A stretch of DNA of 64,000 nucleotides, taken from Criibacterium bergeronii (lineage in GTDB: Bacteria; Bacillota; Clostridia; Peptostreptococcales; Filifactoraceae). The position numbers and the translations under genes are program-made. This document shows positions 1-9,554 of this stretch, in pieces. The stretch is from positions 1-64,000 of the forward strand of contig NZ_MBEW02000007.1 in assembly GCF_001693775.2 (NCBI RefSeq), read 5' to 3'. A model generated the notes under the pieces. That model was given only the letters and a program-made list of their open reading frames with translations, did no database searches and had not been told where the DNA came from. How positions within the stretch are numbered: the first letter of the stretch is position 1; the number at the start of each line of letters is the position of its first letter.

Positions 1-481
1 CCCAACAATTTCCTCTCTTAGACATTGATTGCCCTAATCCATATTCTTTAACTTTGTTTTGGAATTTTGGACTTGTATAATGAACGCCTTGGTCTGAATG
101 TATAAATGCTTCTTTGCTTAGTTGTACTTGTTTATTGTTCATCAATTTTTCTACTGTATTTATTGCTATGTCTAACGTTAGTCTGTCACTTAATTCGTAT
201 GATAAGATCTCATTTGTTGAGCCGTCTTTTATTGTTGATAGGTAAGTTGTATTTTCTGAACCATATTGTATATATGTTATGTCAGTTAAAAGTATTTTTC
301 CTGGTACCTCCTGCTTGAAATTCCTCTTTAGCTTATTGTTTAGTACTTTGTGTTCTTTAGTTGCTTTTGCCATGCGTCTATATGGATTTGCTTTTCTTAT
401 TGGACAAACTATACCATATTTTCTCATAATTCTTTGAACTTTGTTTCTATTCATTGTAATGCCATATTGATCACCTCTGTT
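1..481 (-). pseudogene. IS3-family transposase orfB fragment, cut by window edge
   Basis: Read on the minus strand, positions 481 to 1 encode a continuous stretch with the IS3/IS150-type orfB pattern: an HTH-like part with NRNKVQRIMRKYGI, the first catalytic Asp in LLTDITYI, and the second in FIHSDQGVHYTS, followed by MSRRGNCW. The window ends before the expected catalytic Glu. An in-frame stop (482-484) lies directly upstream and no start codon or orfA is present, so the 5' part is missing. It abuts a relaxase remnant (550-633). The family assignment is firm; whether the element is only 5'-truncated or otherwise broken cannot be seen. Confidence 0.8.
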
Positions 482-549
482 TTATTATACATAAAAAGAA
501 CCATAGATGTAGACTTTTTTATTTGTCTACTTCTATGGATCCATTTTCG

Positions 550-688
550 TTGAATAAAGAACAATTTTCTGACCTAGTTCAGTATAGGAAAAACTATGAA
601 AACTATTATGGAAAAGAAGTGGAAAGAGCTTAATAAACCGAATATTTTCTATAAAGGGCTCTTGGAGTTGGTTAAATAAACACCGTCT
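550..688 (+). repeat. Left copy of ~140-bp direct repeat (relaxase 3' end)
   Basis: This stretch matches 10827-10969 over its whole length with scattered substitutions and one 4-base indel. The first 84 bases (550-633) encode the last 27 residues of the same protein as the right copy (ends KEVERA here, KEVERT there), followed by about 55 bases of shared 3' flank ending in CACCGTCT. Both copies lie in direct orientation on either side of the iron operon. Confidence 0.85.
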
Positions 689-703
689 AGTTCTAATTTT
701 TAA

Positions 704-738
704 TTAAAAAATCAGAGACTATCCCTTAAGACAGTCCC
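704..738 (-). terminator. Rho-independent terminator of the iron operon
   Basis: Arms at 715-723 and 730-738 form a 9-bp stem (two G-T pairs on the RNA) with a 6-nt loop. On the minus strand a run of six T follows at 711-706. It lies 19 bases after the stop codon of the last operon gene. Confidence 0.75.
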
Positions 739-756
739 TTTTAATATTTCTATATT

Positions 757-1959
757 TTAATCATTATCTCTTTGCATCAACAATAATTCTTCTTTATTCA
801 TTTTATTAATAGCGATAATTGAAGATATTGGTCCTAATAAGGTTCCTAAAATTATTACTATTATTAACATTAAAAGCATAAGGAATATATTTGGTCTTAA
901 AAAAGGCATATTCAAAAGTGATGAAAAAGCATTGTTAAATGTTATGCTTAATACAAAGGAAACCACAGAACCTATGACTGCCCCTGTTCCATTAATCAGT
1001 ATAGATTCACTAAGAACTATTTCACTGAGTTTTTTCTTTGTTGCTCCTAATACCCTTATGGTTGCAAATTCTCTTTTCCTTTCCTTAACTGATAAGGTAT
1101 TTACAAGACTTAAAATAAAGAAAGCTAGTATCCAAATCAAAGCTATCAATATATATACATATACAAGCATATTTTTTGCTGAATCGGAAACTTCTGTCAT
1201 TATATTTCTTGGCAATAAGGGATAAACTTTTTCTTTTTTAAATTCTTCTTTAATAAGTTTTTGAATTTTTTTAGGATCTTCATTTTTTTTAACTTTTACT
1301 AAAATAGAAGATATATCATCTTTTTTTGCCACTGGATGATTAATAATCTTTTCATATTCCTCAGCTAATCTATGAGTTTCTTCTATTGTCATAAAAACTG
1401 AATTGTCAAAACCCATGCCGGTTTTTGCTAGCCTACCTCTTATATCAAATTCTTGATTGAAAAATTTAATCTTATGATTAATATTCCCCACAATATTAGC
1501 ACCTACAACAACTTGTCCAGCTTTAATTGGAGATTTGATCTGTTTTTCAAGCCATGGTTTAACGCTAAAGTCATCAGAAAAGTCAATTCCTATAACTTGA
1601 ATGGGAAAAGAGCAGCATCCAGCAGAAAGTGTAGCTAGGTAAACTTGACCACAAGCCTTTTCAACTCCCGGTATTTTTTTTACTCTATTTAATATATCCT
1701 TGTCAAAAAAGAATGTATTAGGTTCTCCCCTTAATATTGCGCCTGTAATTTTGGAATCATAACCTTCCGGAACTACTATAATGTCTGCTCCCATCCTATC
1801 TGATAGAGATTTCATGCCATTTTTAAGAGAAAAAATTATAAATGATGACATGAATAATATAAAAGTTAAAATTCCTACAAGAAAAATTAAGGTAATTGAC
1901 CTTGTCTTTTTATTTTCTATATTCTTTTTTGCTAAATTAACTGTGTATAAATCTTTCAT
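757..1959 (-). CDS. ABC transporter permease, FtsX/MacB type (third permease of the iron locus)
   Basis: A 400-aa membrane protein with one N-terminal transmembrane segment (about residues 20-42), a large extracytoplasmic domain (about 45-265), and three C-terminal membrane segments with the FtsX-type stretch VKERKREFATIRVLGATKKK. Start chosen at 1959, where ATG overlaps the stop of the FMN-binding lipoprotein gene (TAATG); an in-frame upstream ATG at 1989 would lie inside that gene. FtsX/MacB-type permeases work with an ABC ATPase on periplasmic or extracytoplasmic substrates. It is the last gene of the operon. Which of the two ATPases (2381-3100 or 8877-9554) partners it is unknown. The extracytoplasmic domain contains a GCC pair that could bind metal or form a disulfide (inference). 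Confidence 0.85.
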   Translation of the reverse strand: MKDLYTVNLAKKNIENKKTRSITLIFLVGILTFILFMSSFIIFSLKNGMKSLSDRMGADIIVVPEGYDSKITGAILRGEPNTFFFDKDILNRVKKIPGVEKACGQVYLATLSAGCCSFPIQVIGIDFSDDFSVKPWLEKQIKSPIKAGQVVVGANIVGNINHKIKFFNQEFDIRGRLAKTGMGFDNSVFMTIEETHRLAEEYEKIINHPVAKKDDISSILVKVKKNEDPKKIQKLIKEEFKKEKVYPLLPRNIMTEVSDSAKNMLVYVYILIALIWILAFFILSLVNTLSVKERKREFATIRVLGATKKKLSEIVLSESILINGTGAVIGSVVSFVLSITFNNAFSSLLNMPFLRPNIFLMLLMLIIVIILGTLLGPISSIIAINKMNKEELLLMQRDND

Positions 1960-2384
1960 TATTTTGCACCGGCAAGAGCATTGTTGCAAGCTTCTATAAA
2001 TTGCTTGTAGGTTTCTGTTGCCCCCGAAATAACGTCCACTCCTTCAGGACTTCCTTTTTCCACTAATATATCTGGGTATGACTTTGCAAGATTTATAGCT
2101 TGTTGGGCTATCTTATATAGTCCTTCATTTTGGCTTTGACCATAAGATTCATCCTTTTCTTTTCCATCTCCATCAATGTTTTGCATTGTGCAAGATTCAA
2201 TCTTATTGTCTTTAACACTTATATCCACCTTTACAAGTCCGCCTCTTTCATCTTTGGCAGATTCTCCTTGATATGTGCCGTCTTTATAGCTTACGCTTGG
2301 AGCTTCTTCTTTTTTATCTCCTCCACAAGCAACTAGGACAAGCCCCAGAGATAAAATTATTAATAAATTTAAAATTTTTCTCAT
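1959..2384 (-). CDS. FMN-binding domain lipoprotein
   Basis: A 141-aa secreted lipoprotein. The signal peptide ends in a lipobox (LVLVAC, Cys20), followed by a charged linker and an FMN-binding domain (Pfam FMN_bind type) with the motif SGAT at residues 120-123. In this family the Thr of S(G)AT receives FMN covalently through the transferase ApbE/Ftp. The gene overlaps the stop of the upstream ATPase gene by four bases (ATGA) and overlaps the downstream permease start. Known members act as extracytoplasmic electron carriers. Inference: it hands electrons to the iron-transfer system next to it, for example to reduce Fe(III) or to maintain the DUF2318 Fe-S protein. No apbE gene is seen in the window. 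Confidence 0.85.
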   Translation of the reverse strand: MRKILNLLIILSLGLVLVACGGDKKEEAPSVSYKDGTYQGESAKDERGGLVKVDISVKDNKIESCTMQNIDGDGKEKDESYGQSQNEGLYKIAQQAINLAKSYPDILVEKGSPEGVDVISGATETYKQFIEACNNALAGAK

Positions 2385-3100
2385 ATAAACTCCTTAAGTT
2401 TTTCGTCTTTTATTGTAGAATCAAGAACAGGTCTTTTTCTTTTCATTTTTTCTTCTTTTGTAATCTTACCATGTTCAAGAGTTATCATTCTTTCAGATTC
2501 TTCACCGACTTCAGGGTCGTGAGTTACAACAATAATTGTTGAACCTGCATTGTGAAGTTTTTCAAATATGTCAAGAACTATATATTCATTCTTTTCATCC
2601 AAATTTCCCGTAGGTTCATCAGCTAAAAGTATAGCAGGATGATTAATAAGAGCTCTAGCTATACATACTCTTTGTTGTTCCCCACCTGATAATTGGTTGG
2701 GTAAGTGCTTGGCTCTTTCAGCAAGACCTACTGCAGCCAAAGCTTCCATTGCTTCTTGTGCATCTGGCATAGAATGATAGTATTGTGACATCATTACATT
2801 TTCCAAAGCACTTAAATAATTAACTAAATGAAATTGTTGGAAAATAAGTCCTATCTTATCCCTTCTAATAACTGTTAATTCCTTAGGTGACTTTTTTGCT
2901 ATATCTTCCCCATCCAAAATAACTTCGCCAAATGAAGGTTTATCCATGGCACCGATAATGTTCATCATTGTTGTTTTACCAGAACCTGATGGACCCATTA
3001 TAGAAATCCATTCACCCTTTTCTACACTTAAATTAATTTTGTCAAGGGCTTTAAGTTCACCATAAATTTTTGAAACATCTACAAGTTTTAATATATCCAT
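2381..3100 (-). CDS. ABC transporter ATP-binding protein (MacB/LolD-like)
   Basis: A 239-aa ATPase with Walker A GPSGSGKT (36-43), a Q-loop near residue 88, ABC signature LSGGEQQR (137-144), Walker B ILLADEP (157-163) and the H-loop His in VVTHD. It follows the permease gene at 3112 by 11 bases and overlaps the FMN-binding lipoprotein gene. By position it most likely energises the two permeases encoded just upstream. The C-terminal 25 residues are charged and beyond the family core. The same ATPase-plus-two-FtsX-permease arrangement is known from the Campylobacter jejuni p19 iron locus (Cj1658-Cj1663). Confidence 0.9.
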   Translation of the reverse strand: MDILKLVDVSKIYGELKALDKINLSVEKGEWISIMGPSGSGKTTMMNIIGAMDKPSFGEVILDGEDIAKKSPKELTVIRRDKIGLIFQQFHLVNYLSALENVMMSQYYHSMPDAQEAMEALAAVGLAERAKHLPNQLSGGEQQRVCIARALINHPAILLADEPTGNLDEKNEYIVLDIFEKLHNAGSTIIVVTHDPEVGEESERMITLEHGKITKEEKMKRKRPVLDSTIKDEKLKEFI

Positions 3101-3111
3101 AAAATTCCTTT

Positions 3112-4260
3112 CTATTCTCCACGAAGCACTAAAGCAGGATCAATATCAACAGTTTTAGATACCGGTATTAAAGATGCAACTATAGTTATTACTACGCATA
3201 CAATAATTGTCATAGGTACTAAAAGAGGTAAGAAACTTACCTTTCTGGCAAATACCGAAATACTTACTCTATTGGCAAATATATATCCCAACACAACGCC
3301 TAAAAGTCCACCAAAAACCCCTAAAAATGCTCCTTCACCTAAAAAGTCAACAATTACTGAGGAATTTGTGGCGCCCAAAGCTTTCTTAAGACTTATTTCT
3401 TTACGCCTTTCAGTTACAACAGCCATCATTGTTGTGGATACACATATCATCATTATGAATAATACTATTATCGTTACAATGAAGACAAGGGCTTGTAATT
3501 TGTTCAAAACTATATCTTGTGATGCGGTAACTCTTTTTACCATTTGTGGAGTTAGAGATGCATCCTTTTGCGAAATATTTGATACTATTTTTGAAAGTTC
3601 ATTTTGTTCGGCTTCTATTGAATATTCTACGATATCAAAATTTTTATCTTTTACAAGCTGTGAAATATCATCAATACTCATAAAAATTAGTTCTTCTTCT
3701 TTACCACCTGTTGTTACAACTCCTGAAACAACAAAATTAGTATCTATAGAACCTTCACCATGAACCTTGGGAGTATTTATAATAATTTTATCTCCCTCTT
3801 TTAATTCCAAAGCCTTTGAAACTTCATTACCTATTAAAACTTCTCTAGATTTTTCAGGCCATGAACCGTCAATAAGCCAGTATGGAGAATTTTCTTTTGC
3901 TCCCTTTAAATCTGTACCTGCAAGCATATAAGGTTGTTCATTAATTTTAGCATTTATATAAATATATGGTGCCTGACCGACTAGCTTTCCTGATGGAATT
4001 AAAGATTTAATTTCATCTAACTGGTCATTGGTAATTTTTTTATCAGGATTAGTAGGAATTACCAACATGTTTGCACCATAGGACCTAAATTCCTTACCCA
4101 TTTGTCTAGGAATATCATAATAAATAGTAACAAGTCCTGATAGAATTGTTGCTCCCATAGCTATAGCAAGCAGTGCTGTTAACATTCTTGCACGTCTTCT
4201 TGCTAAGGAAGTCATTATCATTTTTAAATAAAATTTATTTTTACTTTTTTTACCTGCCAT
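3112..4260 (-). CDS. ABC transporter permease, MacB/FtsX type
   Basis: A 382-aa protein with one N-terminal membrane helix (about 24-46), an extracytoplasmic domain (about 50-250) and three C-terminal helices. The motif TERRKEISLKKALGATNSSV, typical of MacB/FtsX coupling regions, sits near residue 285. Its start overlaps the end of the other permease gene (4250-5533) by 11 bases, so the two are translationally coupled and probably form a heterodimer. Together with the ATPase at 2381-3100 they resemble the transporter half of P19/FTR iron loci. Confidence 0.87.
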   Translation of the reverse strand: MAGKKSKNKFYLKMIMTSLARRRARMLTALLAIAMGATILSGLVTIYYDIPRQMGKEFRSYGANMLVIPTNPDKKITNDQLDEIKSLIPSGKLVGQAPYIYINAKINEQPYMLAGTDLKGAKENSPYWLIDGSWPEKSREVLIGNEVSKALELKEGDKIIINTPKVHGEGSIDTNFVVSGVVTTGGKEEELIFMSIDDISQLVKDKNFDIVEYSIEAEQNELSKIVSNISQKDASLTPQMVKRVTASQDIVLNKLQALVFIVTIIVLFIMMICVSTTMMAVVTERRKEISLKKALGATNSSVIVDFLGEGAFLGVFGGLLGVVLGYIFANRVSISVFARKVSFLPLLVPMTIIVCVVITIVASLIPVSKTVDIDPALVLRGE

Positions 4261-5533
4261 GTAGCACCTCCGTTGGATTTAAATTCAAGAGGTATCTTAT
4301 AGCTGGTATTGAACCCAATATTGTTACAAGAATAATAAGAATTGCTACAATTGGAACTACCATAGCTGTTGGAGCTATTGCTGAACCGAAAACTGTTAGA
4401 CCAATAATCTGAGTAAGAAGCAACCCAACTCCATAACCTATAACTGTTCCAAATATCGCTGTCAAAATAATTTCCAAAAGAATTATACCGATTATTCTTC
4501 CATTTGACGCTCCTATAGCTTTTTGAAGTCCAATTTCATTTGACCTTTCCATTACAGATGCTGTAATAAGATTAGAAATACCAAGTCCTGAACCAATCAA
4601 AGTTAATACTGTAATTAAAACCATAAGAAGAGTTGTCTTATTTAAAATATCTCCTTCACTTTCTGCAACTTGACGAATCGGCTTAGCTACAGAATCAGTC
4701 ATTACTTCTGTTATTTGATAGCAAATAGCTGAAACATAAGCTGTGCAATACCATACTTCCCATTCCTTAACAGTTAATGATAGTGGATTTTTTGCAGCCT
4801 TTCTTGCTAAATCATTATCCGGTGTAGTAAGAGCTGATACTTCAACTTTATTTACAACTCCAGTAACTCCAGCAAAATCTTGTGCAGTTTTTAAAGTAGA
4901 ATATATAAATGCATCTTCATCAGAGCCTGATGAGAAAATACCCTTAACTTTTAATTTTTTATCTAAATAATTGCTCTTTAGCTGGATTTCATCACCAACT
5001 TTAAATCCATTTCTGTCGGCAAAAATCTTTCCAAGCATAACTGAGTCCTTATCATCTTCTGATAACCACTCACCTTGAACTTCCCACCAATTTTTAAGTC
5101 TAATCATACCAGTATCAATTGATTCTCCAGTAGGCAAATCCATATGCTTATTAAACCATGTTCCTACCATCTTAGTATGCTTAGAATCATTATTACAAGA
5201 AACCCAAGTGTTAAGATAGGGTGTATAATCTACAATATTGTAAGCCCAAAAAATAGTTTTAATATTGGGAAGCTCTGATTCCTTTAAATATTTTTGAACC
5301 TGCCCTTCTTTTTCTTGCATGCCATACAAATCATCAAGAAGGGAAGCTTCCTTAGGCAATACGTTAATATTTGCTCCATAAGTCTTTAATTCTTGATTAA
5401 CTTTATCTCCAACACCGAGCATTGTGTTTAACATTGAAGTGGCAAGAGAAGCTCCAAGGGCAACTGTAAATGCAATAAGAGCCATCTTTCCTTTTTGTCT
5501 AAAAAGTGCTCCTTTAACTATTCTCCAAAACAT
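4250..5533 (-). CDS. ABC transporter permease, MacB/FtsX type
   Basis: A 427-aa paralogue-like partner of the 3112-4260 permease. It has an N-terminal helix (about 13-35), a long extracytoplasmic domain with two Cys residues in a Trp-rich stretch (VSCNND and YCTAYVSAICY) and three C-terminal helices with the coupling motif MERSNEIGLQKAIGASNGR. It lies 8 bases after the DUF2318 gene, inside the single minus-strand operon. Inference: it exports or moves a small electron carrier or other cofactor rather than iron itself; the substrate of this transporter family at iron loci is not settled. Confidence 0.87.
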   Translation of the reverse strand: MFWRIVKGALFRQKGKMALIAFTVALGASLATSMLNTMLGVGDKVNQELKTYGANINVLPKEASLLDDLYGMQEKEGQVQKYLKESELPNIKTIFWAYNIVDYTPYLNTWVSCNNDSKHTKMVGTWFNKHMDLPTGESIDTGMIRLKNWWEVQGEWLSEDDKDSVMLGKIFADRNGFKVGDEIQLKSNYLDKKLKVKGIFSSGSDEDAFIYSTLKTAQDFAGVTGVVNKVEVSALTTPDNDLARKAAKNPLSLTVKEWEVWYCTAYVSAICYQITEVMTDSVAKPIRQVAESEGDILNKTTLLMVLITVLTLIGSGLGISNLITASVMERSNEIGLQKAIGASNGRIIGIILLEIILTAIFGTVIGYGVGLLLTQIIGLTVFGSAIAPTAMVVPIVAILIILVTILGSIPAIRYLLNLNPTEVLHGR

Positions 5534-5541
5534 AAGCCCTC

Positions 5542-6765
5542 CTACTTAAATACATAAGACAATGCGTCAAGATCCTTTGGCTCAATTTTTATCTTTTTAT
5601 CATGGACAATGTATTGGAAAGGTATTGGATTACATCCACCCTTAAAACCTATTGTACCTCTATTCATTACAACGTCGCACAACTTACAAATAATATCATC
5701 GCCTCTTTCAAAATATCCTGATGGACCACATATCTCGCAGGCATCAAGTACAACTCCATAAGAACCTTCTGATTTTTTAATACAGAAAAATCTCATTTGT
5801 GCACCATCTTTTGCCTTATACAAATATCTGTGCAAATGCATATCTTCTAAGCTGCTTAAAGGAATAACAATCATTCCATTTTCAGTTTGATAATCCTCCG
5901 GTGGTGAAAGAGCCTGTTCCTTATTAGCATATGCCTTTCCAGCCGTTAATGAAAAAGTATTGATAAATAAAACGGCAAGGAAAAAAATTGCCCAACTTCT
6001 TTTATTCTTCATTCTATACTTTATTTTTCTTAACTGAGCTCTATTACTATATTCTTCAATAACTTTAATATTTTGCTTATATAAAATTACTGGAATAGCT
6101 GTCATAATTAACATTGTTGCAAATAAAAACACATTTTCATGATTAGCTATAAATGCAATAACTCTAAAAAAGCTAACATTTCTAGGGATGATTCCTTTAG
6201 AATAAAATCTTTGAATTATGACGTTAAATTGGCTGATACCTGAACATATCAAGCTCAAAAAAACAATAATCTTTAAGTTTTTACCTTCAAGTTTAACTGA
6301 ACACTTATATATGGCAAGTCCTGATAAAATCATCATGATTATCCCAAAAGCAAAGCCTAAAATCCTAAAAAGTACAATAGTTGAAACAGCACTTTCGCCA
6401 TAATATACAAATTTGTTTGATTGGTTAAATACATATGGTAAATAATAAAAACAAATTCCTACAAGATAAACAACAACCGATGATGAAATGAAATTATCAT
6501 AAATTTTAGCATTTATCTTATCTTCAAATATCATAAAAATTAATATTAAAAATACTGAGATAACTATGGGCACCATAGACCAGAAATTCAATTCTGTTCT
6601 ATTAATAAAATTAGGTATATTTCTTATAATTATTGAAACAATTGCTGCAATTACCCCTAAAACTAAAGAAATTATAATAACATACTTTTTATATTTGCTC
6701 TGTTTAGTTGTATAATAGGCAAGTATTAAAGAAATCATTAGAGAAAAGGCTATTCCCGTCTCCAT
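5542..6765 (-). CDS. DUF2318 Fe-S-containing membrane protein
   Basis: A 407-aa protein: about seven to eight N-terminal transmembrane helices (residues 1-270), then a soluble DUF2318 domain. The domain carries cysteines at 343, 346, 360, 363 and 378 in the pattern CEIC...CKLC...GGC, which fits an Fe-S or heme-free metal centre. Homologues (for example Cj1660) are always found beside FTR1/P19 iron systems. Probable role: membrane-bound redox step that reduces iron or the P19-bound metal before FTR1 transport. About 96 bases separate it from the P19 gene; that gap holds an A/T-rich stretch and a short inverted repeat but no clear terminator. Confidence 0.85.
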   Translation of the reverse strand: METGIAFSLMISLILAYYTTKQSKYKKYVIIISLVLGVIAAIVSIIIRNIPNFINRTELNFWSMVPIVISVFLILIFMIFEDKINAKIYDNFISSSVVVYLVGICFYYLPYVFNQSNKFVYYGESAVSTIVLFRILGFAFGIIMMILSGLAIYKCSVKLEGKNLKIIVFLSLICSGISQFNVIIQRFYSKGIIPRNVSFFRVIAFIANHENVFLFATMLIMTAIPVILYKQNIKVIEEYSNRAQLRKIKYRMKNKRSWAIFFLAVLFINTFSLTAGKAYANKEQALSPPEDYQTENGMIVIPLSSLEDMHLHRYLYKAKDGAQMRFFCIKKSEGSYGVVLDACEICGPSGYFERGDDIICKLCDVVMNRGTIGFKGGCNPIPFQYIVHDKKIKIEPKDLDALSYVFK

Positions 6766-6861
6766 AACTTTAATAAAAATTTTTAAAATAATTTCACCCC
6801 CTACAAATGCATAGAAGGGGAACGTGAATTCCCCTTCAAAATATTAAAAATTTTCAAAGTT

Positions 6862-7527
6862 TTACCATTGTGGTCCGTTCCATTCGAAATCAGACCATTC
6901 TGCAACAATTGGTTCTGTCCAGAATCTACCTGTTACACCAGTTTCTTTATCTACGTGTAGTAAGTAGTCATTTCCTGGTGCAGCTACTTCGAATTTTACA
7001 TTATAAACACCAACACCTTCGTCAAATTTAATATTTGCACCATAGTGTGGACCATCAGATGCGTTCATTGGCATGAAAGCAACTTCTTGAACATGGTCTG
7101 AACCTTTCTTTTGTATATAAGCTTTTACTTTTAACCATGGAACAAAATCACCAGCACCATAACCTAATGTTGAGCCTTCTTGTGATGCTGTAATGTCGGC
7201 TTCAATATGGCAGTCAGCGTCTTCTTTAGGAATTGAGTTGCCTGCTGGTTCCATATCAACTGGTTGGAAATATACACCAGAGACTACTAGAGGTCCTTTA
7301 GTTTGGTCATCGCCAATTGGAAATTCTTCAAATCCTGCATCTTCTCCTGGAGCTGCAGCTTTAGCATCTCCTGCTTCTTGTTTGTTTTCTTCAGCTGGTG
7401 CTTTTTCTTCTGTAGAAGTTTTAGCTGTATCATTAGCTTTTGTTTCTTCTTTTTTACCACAAGCTGTAACTGTTAATGCGCACACAAGTGCCATAGCAAT
7501 AAAAAATAAACTTTTCTTTTTTAACAT
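6862..7527 (-). CDS. P19/Tp34-type iron-binding lipoprotein
   Basis: A 221-aa secreted protein with a signal peptide and a probable lipobox (LTVTAC, Cys23), then a low-complexity Lys/Glu/Ala linker, then an immunoglobulin-like P19/Tp34 domain (Pfam Tp34). Typical elements are GPLVVSGVYFQPVDMEPAG, the acidic CHIEAD segment, the PWLKVKAYIQKKG strand and MPMNASDGPHYGANIK. In P19 the copper/iron sites are made by His, Met and Glu residues in these segments. It binds iron outside the membrane and passes it to the FTR1 permease encoded ten bases upstream. A clear AGGAGG site precedes the ATG. Confidence 0.9.
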   Translation of the reverse strand: MLKKKSLFFIAMALVCALTVTACGKKEETKANDTAKTSTEEKAPAEENKQEAGDAKAAAPGEDAGFEEFPIGDDQTKGPLVVSGVYFQPVDMEPAGNSIPKEDADCHIEADITASQEGSTLGYGAGDFVPWLKVKAYIQKKGSDHVQEVAFMPMNASDGPHYGANIKFDEGVGVYNVKFEVAAPGNDYLLHVDKETGVTGRFWTEPIVAEWSDFEWNGPQW

Positions 7528-7536
7528 AATATCCTC

Positions 7537-8874
7537 CTATTTTTTTTCTTGGCCGGCTTCAAGCTCAGCTCTAATTTTTTTGTTTCTATTATTTTGATAT
7601 ATAACAGAAACAATAGTTACTACTAATAGAATAATTTGTGGAATAAGATTTTCATACCTATCGTATATTCCTATAGCTTCAGCAGACCATCCATTCATCC
7701 AAGAAACTACAGTTCTGCCAATTACATCAGCTTCTTGTAATTCTCCTACACCCTTTCCTAAGAAAGACAAGCAAAGTATGAACATTAACCAAGAAGTAAA
7801 TGTAAAGAATGGTTTTAATGGTAGCCTTACAGAAACTTTAGCAATTAAATAATATACAATTGCAAGTATTATGGTAGCAACCAAAAGTCCAACCCACATA
7901 TGCATTGGATTTTCAGAAATGCTTGTTCTCATACCTTGGAAGAACAAAATAAGTTCTGCACCTTCTCTTGCTACAGCTAAGAATGAAGTGAAAGATAAGG
8001 CAAAATAATTACCCCTTGAAACAGATTGTTCAACCTTGTTTTTAATGTATCTATTCCAGACTTCAACTTCAGATTTAGAAAGCATCCAATTAGATACATA
8101 AAATAGTACGATAACAGCAAGAAACATTGCGATTCCCTCGAATATTTCTTGTCCCATTCCTGACTCAACTTCTCCCACTGTATTGGCGACAATATTAAAT
8201 ACTCCAGCTAGGACTACTGAAAAAACAACACCTAGCAAGGCTCCAATATATACACCTTTTAAATAAGTTCTATTATTAGTCTTTGTTAAATATGCAGCAA
8301 TGGCAGCTACAACTAAAATGGCTTCAAGTCCTTCACGAAGTGTAAGTCCGAGGACTGCAAAAAATGTACCAAATCTTTTTAGCAGCTCTCCAATCAATTG
8401 ACCCGTTGAAAGGCTATTTGCATCTTCTTGACCTTGGCTGCCGGACTTGGAATCTCCAGAGGTTCCATCAAGAGTATGAGCATCTTCATGAAGATAAGTT
8501 ATAAGTGCATCAATTTCATCTTTAACTTCTTTTGGGTCTGCATCTTCTTTAATAGAGCTTTTTGCTCTATAAAATTGATGTTCAACCATTGAACCCCTTT
8601 TGCCTGAAATTGCAGACATAGTTGTTTTTTCAAATCCAATTTTTTCATAGAATTTAAAGTAAGCTACGTTAACCGCATCTGTGGCCGCTTTTTTAGCATC
8701 CTTATCTCCGGGCTTGTAAACTTCCACAGCTTTTTGTAAATGTTCTGACATAGCATCAGCAACTTCAACCCAGTTAGCATACTTTGTTTCTGCTGCAAAA
8801 GCAGACGTCAAAGTGAGGCTAATCATGATTAATATCATTGCAAAAATGCTAGTCCTTTTCTTTAATAAATTCAT
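7537..8874 (-). CDS. FTR1-family iron permease
   Basis: A 445-aa protein with a signal peptide (residues 1-28), an extracytoplasmic helical domain (about 30-165) and seven transmembrane helices. The two hallmark iron-binding motifs are present: REGLE at 180-184 and REGAE at 303-307. FTR1 proteins move iron across the membrane; in bacteria they work with a P19-type or EfeO-type periplasmic partner, here the lipoprotein encoded directly downstream. The stop codon of this gene sits before the P19 start by about 9 bases; upstream the ATPase gene ends two bases before this ATG, so coupling is expected. Length and topology are as in bacterial FTR1 proteins fused to an N-terminal sensor-like domain. 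Confidence 0.93.
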   Translation of the reverse strand: MNLLKKRTSIFAMILIMISLTLTSAFAAETKYANWVEVADAMSEHLQKAVEVYKPGDKDAKKAATDAVNVAYFKFYEKIGFEKTTMSAISGKRGSMVEHQFYRAKSSIKEDADPKEVKDEIDALITYLHEDAHTLDGTSGDSKSGSQGQEDANSLSTGQLIGELLKRFGTFFAVLGLTLREGLEAILVVAAIAAYLTKTNNRTYLKGVYIGALLGVVFSVVLAGVFNIVANTVGEVESGMGQEIFEGIAMFLAVIVLFYVSNWMLSKSEVEVWNRYIKNKVEQSVSRGNYFALSFTSFLAVAREGAELILFFQGMRTSISENPMHMWVGLLVATIILAIVYYLIAKVSVRLPLKPFFTFTSWLMFILCLSFLGKGVGELQEADVIGRTVVSWMNGWSAEAIGIYDRYENLIPQIILLVVTIVSVIYQNNRNKKIRAELEAGQEKK

Positions 8875-8876
8875 CT

Positions 8877-9554
8877 CTATACCCTTTTCTTTATTAAACT
8901 TCCATCTTCCATTTGGTAAAGTATATTACCATATTTTAATATATCAAGCTCATGAGTAACTATAATAAGTGCCGTACCTTTAGAATTTATTTTTTTTAAT
9001 AAATCCATTATCTCCACAGTAGTGTTTTTATCCAAATCACTTGTAGGCTCATCTAAAATCAAAAGCTTAGGAGAATTAATCATGGATCTTGCTATAAGCA
9101 CTCTTTTTAGCTCTCCTCCAGATAAATTTCTAGGAAAATCATCTTTCAGATGCAAAATTCCCATCAAATCAAGAAGCATAGCTGCTTTTTCATAAGCAGA
9201 TTCATCTCTTTTAAATAGATAATAAGGAAGAGATACATTCTCTAAAACATTTAAATTTGGGAGTGTCCCCAAACTTTGTGGCACAAAACCTATGATTTCG
9301 TTCCTATATTTGCTAATTTCTCTATCAGAAAAATCTCTTATATTTTTGCCCTTAGCAAAAATTTTACCTTCTGTAGGTTTTAATAAACCGGACAAAAGAT
9401 TTAAAAAAGTTGACTTTCCGGAACCACTTCTCCCAATTATATTGACAAACTCCGCCTCATTCAAAGTAAAGTTTACATTTTTAACTGCAAAGAATGTATT
9501 AGAACCTCTTTTAAAACTCTTACTTAAATTTTCGGTTTTAATTATTGATTCCAT
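8877..9554 (-). CDS. Second ABC transporter ATP-binding protein
   Basis: A 225-aa ATPase with Walker A GRSGSGKS (41-48), Q-loop Gln93, signature LSGGE (144-148) and Walker B LLILDEP (164-170). Start chosen at 9554, where ATG overlaps the stop of the DUF4418 gene (TAATG); an upstream in-frame ATG at 9578 lies inside that gene. It belongs to the LolD/MacB branch, like the ATPase at 2381-3100, but is clearly different in sequence. With three permeases and two ATPases in one operon, it may pair with the permease at 757-1959. Confidence 0.88.
   Translation of the reverse strand: MESIIKTENLSKSFKRGSNTFFAVKNVNFTLNEAEFVNIIGRSGSGKSTFLNLLSGLLKPTEGKIFAKGKNIRDFSDREISKYRNEIIGFVPQSLGTLPNLNVLENVSLPYYLFKRDESAYEKAAMLLDLMGILHLKDDFPRNLSGGELKRVLIARSMINSPKLLILDEPTSDLDKNTTVEIMDLLKKINSKGTALIIVTHELDILKYGNILYQMEDGSLIKKRV

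Noticed and set aside
3272-3763. 163-codon plus-strand frame inside a permease gene
   Set aside because: Antisense to a well-supported FtsX-type permease, no ribosome binding site and no recognisable product.
7193-7597. 134-codon plus-strand frame over the P19 gene
   Set aside because: Antisense shadow of the linker and signal region of the lipoprotein; Ser/Ala-rich product without start signals.
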